Source: Dysgonomonadaceae bacterium zrk40 (GTDB lineage Bacteria > Bacteroidota > Bacteroidia > Bacteroidales > Dysgonomonadaceae). From it: a DNA stretch of 64,000 nucleotides. Position 1 is the stretch's first letter; every line of letters begins with the position of its first letter. Shown here piece by piece: positions 41,876-50,732 of the stretch. The position numbers and the translations under genes are program-made. The stretch is taken from assembly GCA_016916535.1 (NCBI GenBank), contig CP070276.1:2046001-2110000 (forward strand). The letters run 5' to 3'. A model generated the notes under the pieces. That model saw nothing but the letters and a program-made list of their open reading frames with translations, was not told where the DNA came from and made no database searches.

Positions 41876-41916
41876 ACTTGTTTGTAAATATTACTTGTGT
41901 ATAAATATTTGGGATG

Positions 41917-41947
41917 CAAAGATACTCCTAATATTTAAAAAAACAAA
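41917..41947 (-). promoter_or_regulatory. Promoter of rpsO
   Basis: On the minus strand TTTG (41944-41947) and TATCTTTG (41917-41924) are 19 bases apart, an exact match to the Bacteroidota consensus. Confidence 0.75.
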
Positions 41948-41960
41948 CCCTTTTCACTTT

Positions 41961-43229
41961 TTATTCACTCCTGCGTTTCAGTTTGCCGCTCAGCCGTTTG
42001 ATTGCATCGCTGATTTCCTGGTCCGGTTCAATCACGTTGTATGCGCCCCAGAAGTTGGGGTCGAGAAAATGCTCGACCTTCTCGGCGATCACATCTGTGG
42101 AGCGGATTCTTTCCTTGCGGGGGAATTTCACCACGTTGTCGTTATACTTGTCAGTGATGGCCATCTCCGAGCGGATGGTGTAGTTAGTGGCAAAAAGGCC
42201 GAAGAAACGATTGGTCCATCGCACGCGGAACGAAACCTCTGTACTGCTGTAATTGAAATACCATTTCCCCCCATTCTCCGTATAATCTACTACGTATCCG
42301 GCACCGGAGACCTCCACCCGCATCTTGGAGGGTTTACGTCTGATAAAGATGCTTGCCGCATCATTGCGATCTTCAACGTTCATGTTAAAAACCATGCGGG
42401 CAAAAGCCAAGGATGCTGCATCCAGGTAGATTGTTCCCCTGAAGAGAATCTCTTCGATACCTTCGTTGGGTTTAAAGGCAATGATGTAGTGAGGTTTGTT
42501 GTTGATGTTGATGAGTCCCTCTATATGGAAGTCATACTCATCACCTTCTGTGCCGAAGACTACCTCGGGGTTTTTTGCGATATCAAGCAACAGCGCGTCA
42601 CTGATGCCTCCCTGGAACTTGAGCAGCACCGTGTCACGAGGTGAGATATCGGTTGCTTTCCGTCCGATGTAAATGCGAGCCTGGTCATTGCTGTAGGATC
42701 GGTATGATGCTTTGTAAATATCAAGTACCGCCTCCACCAGTGAGATGTAGTTGTTCCCCTTCTCTACCGACTCACGGTAGAAGGCAATCATCATGTTGGG
42801 ATCGGTAGCGTAGTTCTCGGGGATGCGTTGCAAAGCTTCCTTCACCAGGTCCCTTCCGTCGCCCGAAACCACCAACACCTCGCTTAGCTGGATGGGTGAG
42901 GGGCTCATCATGATGTGGTTGTTGGGACTTTCAATCAGTGTGATTACCGGTATGCTCTTGTTCTGGTAGCCCAGGTGTCGTATCACAAGTTGTGCATTAC
43001 GGGAAGACGAAGGTACCCGGATGGAGAAATATCCTTCCTGGTTGGTGATGCTTGAGACACTAATCTCTTCGACCATGATGCTTGCATTGACGAGTGGTTG
43101 GTTCGTGTCACTGCCTACAACTCTGCCTCTTAGTACAAAAGTGCTGTCACCCTCTTGAGTTGTCTCTGCTAAAGAGAGAGCGGGTGAAATGAGAAAAAAG
43201 ATGAGAGAGAAAATTACCGGTAATTTCAT
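41961..43229 (-). CDS. Carboxypeptidase-regulatory-like domain outer-envelope protein
   Basis: 422 residues. After the signal peptide (MKLPVIFSLIFFLISPALSLAE) a CarboxypepD_reg-like beta domain spans about 30-110 (LRGRVVGSDTNQPLVNASIMVEEISVSSITNQEGYFSI). The remainder is a conserved Bacteroidota region starting DLVKEALQRIPENYATDPNMMIAFYRE, similar to the middle part of DUF5686-type proteins, without a long C-terminal barrel. It is probably attached to the periplasmic or outer membrane face. The role is unknown. Confidence 0.75.
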   Translation of the reverse strand: MKLPVIFSLIFFLISPALSLAETTQEGDSTFVLRGRVVGSDTNQPLVNASIMVEEISVSSITNQEGYFSIRVPSSSRNAQLVIRHLGYQNKSIPVITLIESPNNHIMMSPSPIQLSEVLVVSGDGRDLVKEALQRIPENYATDPNMMIAFYRESVEKGNNYISLVEAVLDIYKASYRSYSNDQARIYIGRKATDISPRDTVLLKFQGGISDALLLDIAKNPEVVFGTEGDEYDFHIEGLININNKPHYIIAFKPNEGIEEILFRGTIYLDAASLAFARMVFNMNVEDRNDAASIFIRRKPSKMRVEVSGAGYVVDYTENGGKWYFNYSSTEVSFRVRWTNRFFGLFATNYTIRSEMAITDKYNDNVVKFPRKERIRSTDVIAEKVEHFLDPNFWGAYNVIEPDQEISDAIKRLSGKLKRRSE

Positions 43230-43457
43230 CTTATTGTTGTTTTGTGTCAGATAATTCTTTTCCGCGCGATTTTATCCAATTACAATGATACCAGATGCTT
43301 TTTGCAACACCATCTACCGGTACAAAGTAAGTAAAAGGAAACAATATGACAAATAAACCACTCATTTTTAACTTAGTTTCCTTCTATTTCATTTCCTGCA
43401 TCTGTGGCAACCATGTCCTAAAAAAAGGAATCTGTGACAAATGACACAATAATTGTG

Positions 43458-43465
43458 TAAATTTG
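43458..43465 (+). promoter_or_regulatory. Candidate -7 box of nadB
   Basis: TAAATTTG, 27 bases upstream of the ATG at 43493. Confidence 0.5.
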
Positions 43466-43492
43466 TGGAATCATAAACCAAAATGAGAGACG

Positions 43493-45073
43493 ATGGTACA
43501 CAGGTATGATTTCCTGGTAATCGGTTCCGGCATTGCCGGGATGAGTTTCGCCCTGAAGGTAGCCAAAGAGGGCAGGGTGGCTATTGTGGCCAAAAACCCT
43601 CTTGAAGATGCAAATACCTATTATGCACAAGGTGGCATCGCCTCTGTTACCAACCCCTGGGATAATTTTGAGAAGCATATCGCTGACACCCTCGACGCAG
43701 GTGGAGGGCTTTGTGACCGAAGGGTGGTAGAGAAAGTAGTGCGGGAAGCTCCCGCTCAGATCAGGGAGCTGATCAGCTGGGGGGTGGATTTCGACCGGGA
43801 TGAAACAGGTAATTTCGACCTGCACCGGGAGGGAGGGCATTCCGAGAATCGCATCCTGCACCATAAAGACAGTACCGGAGCGGAGATTCAGGTGAGTTTG
43901 ATCGATGCTATCCGCAACCATCCGCAGATTGATGTTTACGACCATCATTTTGCCATTGAGATACTCACGCAACATCACCTGGGACAGATAGTAACACGCC
44001 ATACGCCGGGCATAGAGTGCTACGGTGCTTATATTCTGGATCAGGAGACCAACGAGATTGATACGTTCCTTGCACGTGTTACCATGATGGCTACCGGCGG
44101 TATCGGATCGGTATACCAGACTACCACCAATCCACTGGTGGCTACCGGCGATGGTATTGCCATGGTTGCTAGAGCCAAGGGTGAGATTAAAGGGATGGAG
44201 TTTGTACAGTTTCACCCTACCGCACTCTATCATCCCGGTGCACGTCCATCTTTCCTGATTACCGAAGCAATGCGTGGTTATGGGGGCGTGTTGAAAACAA
44301 CGGATGGTAATGAGTTCATGCATAAGTATGACCGTCGCGGTTCACTCGCTCCACGTGACATCGTGGCGCGTGCCATCGACAGCGAGATGAAGGAGCGGGG
44401 TGATGAACATGTCTTTCTCGATGTCACACACAAGGATGCAACAGAAACCAAAAAACATTTCCCCGGGATATATGAGAAGTGTCAGTCGTATGGTATCGAT
44501 ATCACACAAGAGATGATTCCTGTCGCACCTGCTGCCCATTACCTTTGTGGTGGTGTTGTTGTGGACTTACATGGATGCACCAGTATTGGTCGGCTTTATG
44601 CCAACGGCGAGTGTGCCTGTACCGGTTTGCATGGCGCCAATCGTCTCGCCTCCAACTCGCTGATAGAGGCGGTGGTGTTTGCCGATGCTGCTGCACGGCA
44701 TTCGATACCCTTTTTCAGGCACTACCCTCTTAGGGAGGATATCCCTGCCTGGAATGCCGAGGGTACAAGTTCCCCCGAGGAGATGGTGCTTATTACCCAG
44801 AGTTACCGTGAGGTGGGACAGCTGATGGCCTCCTATGTGGGGATTGTACGTTCTGACCTGCGGTTACGCCGTGCCATGGATCGACTCAATATTTTGTTCC
44901 GTGAAACGGAGGATTTTTTCCACCGTTCGGTGGTGTCGCGTGAGATCTGTGAACTACGTAACATCATCAAGGTAGGGTACATGGTAATCAAGCAGGCAAT
45001 GGCACGTAAGGAGAGCCGTGGGCTTCATTATACCATTGATTACCCAAATCTCGATCCGGATTCGGTGTTGTAG
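43493..45073 (+). CDS. nadB: L-aspartate oxidase
   Basis: 526 residues. FAD motif IGSGIAGMSFALKVA; YYAQGGIASV; EGGHSENRILHHKD; the substrate-side GMEFVQFHPTALYHPG; and HGANRLASNSLIEAVVF. A succinate-dehydrogenase-like C-terminal helical domain ends the protein. It oxidises aspartate to iminoaspartate for NAD synthesis; fumarate can replace oxygen as acceptor in anaerobes. nadA and nadC are not adjacent here. Confidence 0.95.
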   Translation: MVHRYDFLVIGSGIAGMSFALKVAKEGRVAIVAKNPLEDANTYYAQGGIASVTNPWDNFEKHIADTLDAGGGLCDRRVVEKVVREAPAQIRELISWGVDFDRDETGNFDLHREGGHSENRILHHKDSTGAEIQVSLIDAIRNHPQIDVYDHHFAIEILTQHHLGQIVTRHTPGIECYGAYILDQETNEIDTFLARVTMMATGGIGSVYQTTTNPLVATGDGIAMVARAKGEIKGMEFVQFHPTALYHPGARPSFLITEAMRGYGGVLKTTDGNEFMHKYDRRGSLAPRDIVARAIDSEMKERGDEHVFLDVTHKDATETKKHFPGIYEKCQSYGIDITQEMIPVAPAAHYLCGGVVVDLHGCTSIGRLYANGECACTGLHGANRLASNSLIEAVVFADAAARHSIPFFRHYPLREDIPAWNAEGTSSPEEMVLITQSYREVGQLMASYVGIVRSDLRLRRAMDRLNILFRETEDFFHRSVVSREICELRNIIKVGYMVIKQAMARKESRGLHYTIDYPNLDPDSVL

Positions 45074-45238
45074 ATGCTTGCAGGTTACATAGTTGGGTAG
45101 TTATTTAGGTGTTGGTTTGAAGTTCAAGGTTATTAAATTCACAGACTGGTAGGTTTGTAAGCAGAATAATTTGAAGAACTTCGAAGCAAGAACTAATATT
45201 TTAACAGCTTGTTGTTTTTATTACTTAAACAAATCATT

Positions 45239-46093
45239 TTGAGGAAAACAATCAACATCGATGGAGAACTGCTGGATCTCACCACCCCAAAGGTGATGGG
45301 GATACTAAACGTGACCCCTGACTCCTTTTACTCCGGTAGCCGAAAGCAGACGGAAGAGGAGATCCTCCAGCGCTGCCGTCAAATTCTGGAGGAGGGTGGA
45401 GCGATGATTGATGTTGGGGCACAGTCAACGGCACCTACATCTTCTTTACTTACAGCAAAGGAAGAGGCTGCGAGGCTGATGCCGGCATTAAAGCTAATCA
45501 GACGGGAGCTGCCGGAAGTCATTCTCTCAGTCGATACCTTTTATGCCGATGTGGCCAGGCAGGCTGTTGAGGAGCATGGAGTTCAGATCATCAACGATAT
45601 CTCTGCCGGACAGATTGATTCACGGATGTTTTCAGTGATGGCTGAGTTGAAAGTTCCATATGTATTGATGCATATGAGAGGCACTCCACAAAACATGCAA
45701 AAGCAGACCAACTACGATAATCTATTCCAGGATATAACATACTTCTTCTCCGAACGAATTGCACAACTTAAAAGCCTTGGAGTGAACGATGTGATTGTTG
45801 ATCCCGGTTTCGGTTTTAGCAAAACGGTGATGCAAAACTTTGAACTGATGGCTTATCTCAAATATTTTCATATCTTTGATGAACCCATACTGGTAGGGAT
45901 CTCGAGGAAATCGATGATTTATCGGTTGCTTGGGAATACCCCGGAGGAGAGCCTCAACGGCACCACCGTCCTCAACAGTATCGCTCTGCTTTCGGGTGCA
46001 TCCATCCTCCGCGTACACGATGTAAAAGAGGCGGTGGAGTGTGTGTTGCTTACAAGCCAGATTAAACAATTTGATCATCAAACTGCTCAATAG
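45239..46093 (+). CDS. folP: Dihydropteroate synthase, TTG start
   Basis: 284 residues with the start placed at TTG 45239 (MRKTINIDGELLDLTTPKVMGILNVTPDSF). There is no ATG before the conserved VMGILNVTPDSF block, and an earlier TTG at 45209 would add ten hydrophobic residues not typical for the family. Further motifs: IDVGAQSTAP, SVDTFYADVA, NDISAG, VLMHMRGTPQNMQ, DPGFGFSKT and GISRKSMI. It joins p-aminobenzoate to the pterin in folate synthesis. cdaA follows after 7 bases, a conserved Bacteroidota pairing. Confidence 0.93.
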   Translation: MRKTINIDGELLDLTTPKVMGILNVTPDSFYSGSRKQTEEEILQRCRQILEEGGAMIDVGAQSTAPTSSLLTAKEEAARLMPALKLIRRELPEVILSVDTFYADVARQAVEEHGVQIINDISAGQIDSRMFSVMAELKVPYVLMHMRGTPQNMQKQTNYDNLFQDITYFFSERIAQLKSLGVNDVIVDPGFGFSKTVMQNFELMAYLKYFHIFDEPILVGISRKSMIYRLLGNTPEESLNGTTVLNSIALLSGASILRVHDVKEAVECVLLTSQIKQFDHQTAQ

Positions 46094-46100
46094 CTACTCT

Positions 46101-46865
46101 ATGTTCGCACATTTCGGGATAAAGGACTTTATTGATGTTCTGCTGGTGGCCTTTCTTCTTTACTACCTTTTCCGGCTGGTAAAGATTTCCGGGTTGAGAC
46201 CACTTTTCATCGGTATTCTTGTGTTCATGGTGATTTGGATTCTGGTGTCACGTGTCTTCAACATGGTGCTGTTGGGTTCAATCCTTGACCAGTTTGTCAG
46301 TGTGGGGCTGTTTTTACTGGTGATCCTCTTTCAGGATGAAATACGTCGATTCCTGATGTCACTTGGTTCAAAGAGAGGTTGGAACTTCATCTCGAAGCTC
46401 TTCTTCCCCAGCGACAGGCAAAAGAAAGACAATTCACACCTTACTGCAATTGTGCTGGCTTGCATGAATATGTCGAAAAGCTACACAGGTGCCTTGATAG
46501 CAATTCAGGGGGATATTCACCTGGGACTTTATGAACAGACCGGTGAGATTGTCAATGCAGAGATCTCATCCCGCCTCATTGAAAACATTTTTTTCAAGAA
46601 CAGTCCCCTGCATGATGGTGCGATGATAGTTGTGGGCGATAAGATTAAGGCTGCCGGGTGTATTTTACCCATCTCTCAGAATCCCAATATCCCGACCCAC
46701 CTGGGGCTGAGACACCGGGCTGCACTTGGTATCTCACAAGAGACCGATGCAAGGGTGATCATTGTCTCTGAAGAGAGGGGGAAAATCTCATTCGCATCAA
46801 AAGGACGACTTAAGGTGAATATTTCACCCGAAGATCTGCAAAGGCTCTTGCTGACAGATGAGTAG
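46101..46865 (+). CDS. cdaA: Diadenylate cyclase CdaA
   Basis: 254 residues from the ATG at 46101. Three N-terminal membrane helices (to about residue 80) precede the DAC domain, with the catalytic DGA at 172-174 (SPLHDGAMIV) and RHR at 204-206 (GLRHRAALG). It makes cyclic di-AMP from two ATP at the membrane. The upstream open frame overlapping folP is not part of the protein. No CdaR-like regulator is next to it; folP is the only operon partner. Confidence 0.94.
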   Translation: MFAHFGIKDFIDVLLVAFLLYYLFRLVKISGLRPLFIGILVFMVIWILVSRVFNMVLLGSILDQFVSVGLFLLVILFQDEIRRFLMSLGSKRGWNFISKLFFPSDRQKKDNSHLTAIVLACMNMSKSYTGALIAIQGDIHLGLYEQTGEIVNAEISSRLIENIFFKNSPLHDGAMIVVGDKIKAAGCILPISQNPNIPTHLGLRHRAALGISQETDARVIIVSEERGKISFASKGRLKVNISPEDLQRLLLTDE

Positions 46866-46937
46866 TTGGGGATGCTCCCTAAGGATTGAAATCACTGCCG
46901 GGGACATGACCTGTTCCGCATTAAACATAACTTTTAA

Positions 46938-48044
46938 ATGATATTACAATCTCTCTCAATCATCAACTATAAGAATCTGAGGCAGGCAGAGCTGCAGTTC
47001 TCCCCCAAGATGAACTGTTTCATCGGTAACAACGGGATGGGTAAGACTAACCTGCTGGATGCGGTTTATTATCTATCGTTCTGTAAAAGCTACACAAATC
47101 CCGTTGACTCGCAGATAATATGTCACGATGCTGATGTATGCATGTTACAGGGACGCTATCACACGGAAGATGGTAAAGAGGAAGAGGTATACAGCAGTAT
47201 CCGTCGCCGACAAAAAAAACAGTTTCGCCGCAACAAAAAGGAGTACGAACGGCTTTCGGATCACATAGGGTTAATTCCCCTGGTGATGATTTCGCCAGCT
47301 GACAACGACCTGATTACAGGTGCCAGTGAGGAACGGCGAAAATTCATGGATATGGCGATCTCTCAGTTTGACAGGGAATACCTCCGTGCACTGGTTCGTT
47401 ACAACAAAGCTCTCCAGCAGCGCAATGTACTGCTCAAGAGCGAAGAGGGGGCAATTGATCCTGATGTTCTGGAGTTGTGGGAGGAGCAGCTTGTGGTGGA
47501 AGGCAACTATATACACCGGGAGCGGAAGGCATTCATAGACGTTTTTACTCCAATATTCAATCGCTTTTATGAACGAATCAGCGGTTCTCATGAGGATGTT
47601 TCCTTCGCTTATAGCTCCCAGCTTAACGTGGATGATTTTGGTGAAAGACTAAGACGTAACAGACAGCGAGACATGATTATGGGGCACACTACAACAGGTA
47701 TTCACCGTGATGAGCTGGAGATGTTGTTGGACGGGTATCCAATCAAGAAAGTTGGCTCACAGGGGCAGAACAAGACTTTTTTTGTTTCGCTCAAACTGGC
47801 ACAGTTTCACTTTCTGTTGTTGAAAGGAGGTGCCAAGCCGATACTTTTGCTCGATGACATCTTCGACAGGCTTGATGCTGCACGCGTGGAGGAAATCGTG
47901 AAACTGGTCTCCGAGCCTGAATTCGGACAGATATTTCTCTCCGATACCAACCGTGAGTCTCTCGATCGAATCCTGCAGGGTGTCGGCAACAACTCTCATA
48001 TCTATACCGTCATTGATGGCGAGATTACACTGATAAACGATTAG
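46938..48044 (+). CDS. recF: DNA replication and repair protein RecF
   Basis: 368 residues. Walker A GNNGMGKT at 30-37, the signature TGASEERRKFMD region, and Walker B in PILLLDDIFDRLD. SMC-like ATPase that helps RecO/RecR load RecA at gaps. It lies 15 kb from dnaA rather than beside it, and is followed by the DUF721 gene after 6 bases. Confidence 0.95.
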   Translation: MILQSLSIINYKNLRQAELQFSPKMNCFIGNNGMGKTNLLDAVYYLSFCKSYTNPVDSQIICHDADVCMLQGRYHTEDGKEEEVYSSIRRRQKKQFRRNKKEYERLSDHIGLIPLVMISPADNDLITGASEERRKFMDMAISQFDREYLRALVRYNKALQQRNVLLKSEEGAIDPDVLELWEEQLVVEGNYIHRERKAFIDVFTPIFNRFYERISGSHEDVSFAYSSQLNVDDFGERLRRNRQRDMIMGHTTTGIHRDELEMLLDGYPIKKVGSQGQNKTFFVSLKLAQFHFLLLKGGAKPILLLDDIFDRLDAARVEEIVKLVSEPEFGQIFLSDTNRESLDRILQGVGNNSHIYTVIDGEITLIND

Positions 48045-48050
48045 AAGCCT

Positions 48051-48344
48051 ATGGAGAAGAAAAATGCCCAACCCTTGTCGGAAGTACTCTCCGATTTCTT
48101 CGACAGTAACAGTCCACTAAAAATGAAACTTGCCGAACACCGCGCCGTTAAAGGGTGGTATGAGTTGCTGGGAGAGGGAGTTGCAGCATATACTCGAAGT
48201 GCATATTTCAGTCGTGGAGTGCTTTATGTACAACTCTCTTCATCAGTCTTGCGTGCTGAATTGCTGATGAATAAAAAGGGGCTTGTAGAGAAGATCAACC
48301 AACATGCAGGAATGAACGTTGTACGTGATATCGTGTTAAGATAA
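48051..48344 (+). CDS. DUF721 (DciA-like) protein
   Basis: 97 residues. The DUF721 core is visible: LSEVLSDFF, then VKGWYELLGEGVAAYTRSAYFSRGVLYVQLSSSVLRAELLMNKKGLVEKIN. DUF721 includes DciA, which supports loading of the replicative helicase. Its place after recF supports a replication role. It is shorter than proteobacterial DciA, as usual for Bacteroidota. Confidence 0.85.
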   Translation: MEKKNAQPLSEVLSDFFDSNSPLKMKLAEHRAVKGWYELLGEGVAAYTRSAYFSRGVLYVQLSSSVLRAELLMNKKGLVEKINQHAGMNVVRDIVLR

Positions 48345-48360
48345 TGAATGGCTGGTCTTC

Positions 48361-49002
48361 TCAGAAGAAAGCCGAAACCCCGAGGTAAAAACCTTCCGGA
48401 TGTGGTGAATTCACATGCTGCACCAGGTCGTAATTCAAAGTGATATGTGATCTCCCGATACGTAGACCACCACCCACGACCAGAGAGGGGACCATGCCTC
48501 TACTCCTTTCCTTATTCCCATTTGATTTGTATATCAATGTTGAATGTATATAATTTAGCTCCGGTTGCGCAAAGAACGTGATGAATCGGGTGGGATATAG
48601 ATAACCGAAGAGGTTTGCTCCCGTGAGATTGCTTTTGATCTCATAGCTGGTTGTGGCTGCGCGGGTGTAATAGTACTTGATACCCGCACCGGCCAGCAGG
48701 TAACGGTTCAGTTGGTATCCAATCTGCGGGCCTATCCCCAGGCGGGTGTAGTTTCTGCTGATTGACAATCCCAGGTCTGCTCCGAAACGAAGCTTCTTGC
48801 GGTCGAACATCGGAACGTCATTTCCATTTAACTGATTGTCTGTTGATTTGAGGGGTTTTGCCACCGTGTGGTGGTATTGCCCGTCGGCAGGATAGATGTT
48901 TCGTTCATCATCAGCAGAGACGCTGATGGTGTCGTAACGAATTGTCTGTGCTTCAGTAAGGAGGCTGAATGTGAGAAGAAGGACTGTTAGAAGCTGTTTC
49001 AT
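48361..49002 (-). CDS. Outer-membrane beta-barrel protein
   Basis: 213 residues with a signal peptide (MKQLLTVLLLTFSLLTEAQ). A spacer of about 45 residues is followed by alternating strands of an eight-stranded-type barrel (FGADLGLSISRNYTRLGIGPQIGYQL, GGLRIGRSHITLNYDLVQHV), ending in aromatic FF. It resembles OmpA/PorT-like small barrels. The function is unknown. It is convergent with the recF operon. Confidence 0.78.
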   Translation of the reverse strand: MKQLLTVLLLTFSLLTEAQTIRYDTISVSADDERNIYPADGQYHHTVAKPLKSTDNQLNGNDVPMFDRKKLRFGADLGLSISRNYTRLGIGPQIGYQLNRYLLAGAGIKYYYTRAATTSYEIKSNLTGANLFGYLYPTRFITFFAQPELNYIHSTLIYKSNGNKERSRGMVPSLVVGGGLRIGRSHITLNYDLVQHVNSPHPEGFYLGVSAFF

Positions 49003-49043
49003 AAGGAATCAGACAAAAAGGAGGGAGAGAGGTTTAACTAAAA

Positions 49044-49077
49044 AAAAAGAAGTTGAAAAACAATTCAACCTCTTTTT
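49044..49077 (-). terminator. Terminator of the secG operon
   Basis: AAAAAGAAGTTGAA pairs with TTCAACCTCTTTTT with one mismatch; in the minus direction a T-run follows. Confidence 0.7.
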
Positions 49078-49103
49078 GTCATTTTTTCTATTCCTGAACA
49101 GAA

Positions 49104-49472
49104 TTACTCTGCGGTTCCCCCTTCTTCCGGTATCGGTTGAGTTGGGACCTCCGTCGGAATGGGCAAACCGGGTGCTACATCGGGAGCCGTGGAGGGGTTG
49201 AGGGGAGCAGGCTGCTGTACTTCTACTTGCGACTGAGGGCTGTTGCTCTGAGAGGTAGTAAATTTGGCAGTCAGGACGCTCAGCACAATCATGATGCCGG
49301 CCAATGTCCAGGTGAATTTTTCCAGGAAATCGGTCGTTTTGCGTACCCCCATGATCTGATTTGATGAAGAGAACCCGCTTGCCAGGCCACCTCCCTTTGA
49401 TTTTTGAACCAGTACGGCGAGTATCATCAGGATGGCTGCCAGCAGGATGAGAATTGTGATGAAAATATACAT
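49104..49472 (-). CDS. secG: Preprotein translocase subunit SecG
   Basis: 122 residues. Two membrane helices frame the SecG signature (LILLAAILMILAVLVQKSKGGGLASGFSSSNQIMGVRKTTDFLEKFTW). A Pro/Gln/Ser-rich C-terminal tail of about 50 residues follows. It supports SecYE during protein export. It is the last gene of the sigma-54 regulator/LptE/helical-protein/secG run, 3 bases after its neighbour. Confidence 0.93.
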   Translation of the reverse strand: MYIFITILILLAAILMILAVLVQKSKGGGLASGFSSSNQIMGVRKTTDFLEKFTWTLAGIMIVLSVLTAKFTTSQSNSPQSQVEVQQPAPLNPSTAPDVAPGLPIPTEVPTQPIPEEGGTAE

Positions 49473-49475
49473 GTC

Positions 49476-50219
49476 TTATTTGTTTTTGTTCTTCTCGTTT
49501 GCAATCAATAATTCCAAGAAACGAATTTGGTCGGCAAAGTAAACACTTTTTTTTGGAAAATTCAAACTTAATCGTTTAATAATTGTGAGTGCCTGCTCAT
49601 ATTTATGCTGTTTAATATAAATACGAGCAAGTGTTTCGGTAAGGAACTCACCTCCATCCTCATCATTCCTGTTCTCCAATCTTCTTTCCCTGGGAGCCTG
49701 TTCAGAGGAGGTGAAAAGATCATCTGTCTCTGCTTTCTCAATAAAAGCATCGATGATGCCTTGATGTTGAAAAGGTTGACTCTCTGTATCCACTTGTTTA
49801 TCAGTTTCGCCAAGTGACTCCAGGTAGGCGAAATAGTCGGTACCGGCAACTTGTAGATAGTCATCCGGGAGAGAGAGCTCATTCGTCTCCATTGAAAGTG
49901 TGCTCAGAAAGGAGTCGAGAAGGGTTTCGGTGCGATCTTCCGTTTGCTCCTTCCCTTCTGCGTGATTTGTCACAAATTGGGCATATTTTTCATGGCGAAT
50001 CAGGTAAAGAAGCTGCCTCCTGTCGCTGCAAAGCACCGCTGTCCTTGCCAGCTCTTCCTCAAACCGTTCACTGATGTGCATTTCCAGGCTTTTGGTGAGG
50101 AGCATCCGCGAAGTGGGAAAACAGGGGTACTCCTCCACCACCTTCTCCAACACCTGGAGGCTTGTATCATCCATGCCGCCGGGGTCGTCCATCCATTTGT
50201 AAAGCAATTCTTTCGTCAT
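49476..50219 (-). CDS. Conserved helical protein of the LptE-SecG block
   Basis: 247 residues, acidic, without a signal peptide. The C-terminal part has a TPR-like unit (TETLARIYIKQHKYEQALTIIKRLSLNFPKKSVYFADQIRFLELL). The N-terminus begins LYKWMDDPGGMDDTSLQVLEKVVEEYPCFPTSRMLL. It is known to me only as a conserved hypothetical in this Bacteroidota gene order. It could serve LPS transport or Sec function, judging by its neighbours; no direct evidence. Confidence 0.75.
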   Translation of the reverse strand: MTKELLYKWMDDPGGMDDTSLQVLEKVVEEYPCFPTSRMLLTKSLEMHISERFEEELARTAVLCSDRRQLLYLIRHEKYAQFVTNHAEGKEQTEDRTETLLDSFLSTLSMETNELSLPDDYLQVAGTDYFAYLESLGETDKQVDTESQPFQHQGIIDAFIEKAETDDLFTSSEQAPRERRLENRNDEDGGEFLTETLARIYIKQHKYEQALTIIKRLSLNFPKKSVYFADQIRFLELLIANEKNKNK

Positions 50220-50222
50220 AGA

Positions 50223-50732
50223 CTACCAGTTAGCCATGGTTGCATTGAATATTTGGTCAACGATCTCTTCTATCAGTTCTCCCATCAGCTGATCCTGTAC
50301 ACTGTCGAAGACGGTGTTGCTGGAAAAGGTGCGGTTTGCGGATATACGCTCTTCAATTTGGGGAGCGTCAGTTTTGTTGTTGCGGAAACGCATTCTTACG
50401 GTCATGGTGAGCTTGGTCTCCGATGCGAAAGCATCCTCCTGTACCGCAAGAGGTGTTAGTTCATACCCTACGATTTCTCCTTCAATCTCCATGTCACCAT
50501 TTTGGTTTACCAGTTGCAGACGGGTGTTTCGGGTGAACATATCTTTCATCTCCTCATTGAAACGTTGCTCCAGTGGTGGATATACCAGAGGGGCCTGGTT
50601 CACGAAATGAGCTATCATCAGAGTTTTCGTCAGTTCATAGTCAATCGAAGTAGTCCTGAAAGAGTAAGATATCCTACAAGAGCTAGCCATCACAGAGAGT
50701 ATGAGAAGAAACAGGATTTTTTTCATCATCAT
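50223..50732 (-). CDS. LptE-family LPS-assembly lipoprotein
   Basis: 169 residues with a lipoprotein signal (KKILFLLILSVMASSC). The LptE pattern of Bacteroidota follows: YSFRTTSIDYELTKTLMIAHFVNQAPLVYPPLEQRFNEEMKDMF, then NGDMEIEGEIVGYELTPLAVQ. It should sit in the lumen of LptD and assist LPS insertion in the outer membrane. The start overlaps the stop of the sigma-54 regulator gene by 4 bases. Confidence 0.88.
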   Translation of the reverse strand: MMMKKILFLLILSVMASSCRISYSFRTTSIDYELTKTLMIAHFVNQAPLVYPPLEQRFNEEMKDMFTRNTRLQLVNQNGDMEIEGEIVGYELTPLAVQEDAFASETKLTMTVRMRFRNNKTDAPQIEERISANRTFSSNTVFDSVQDQLMGELIEEIVDQIFNATMANW

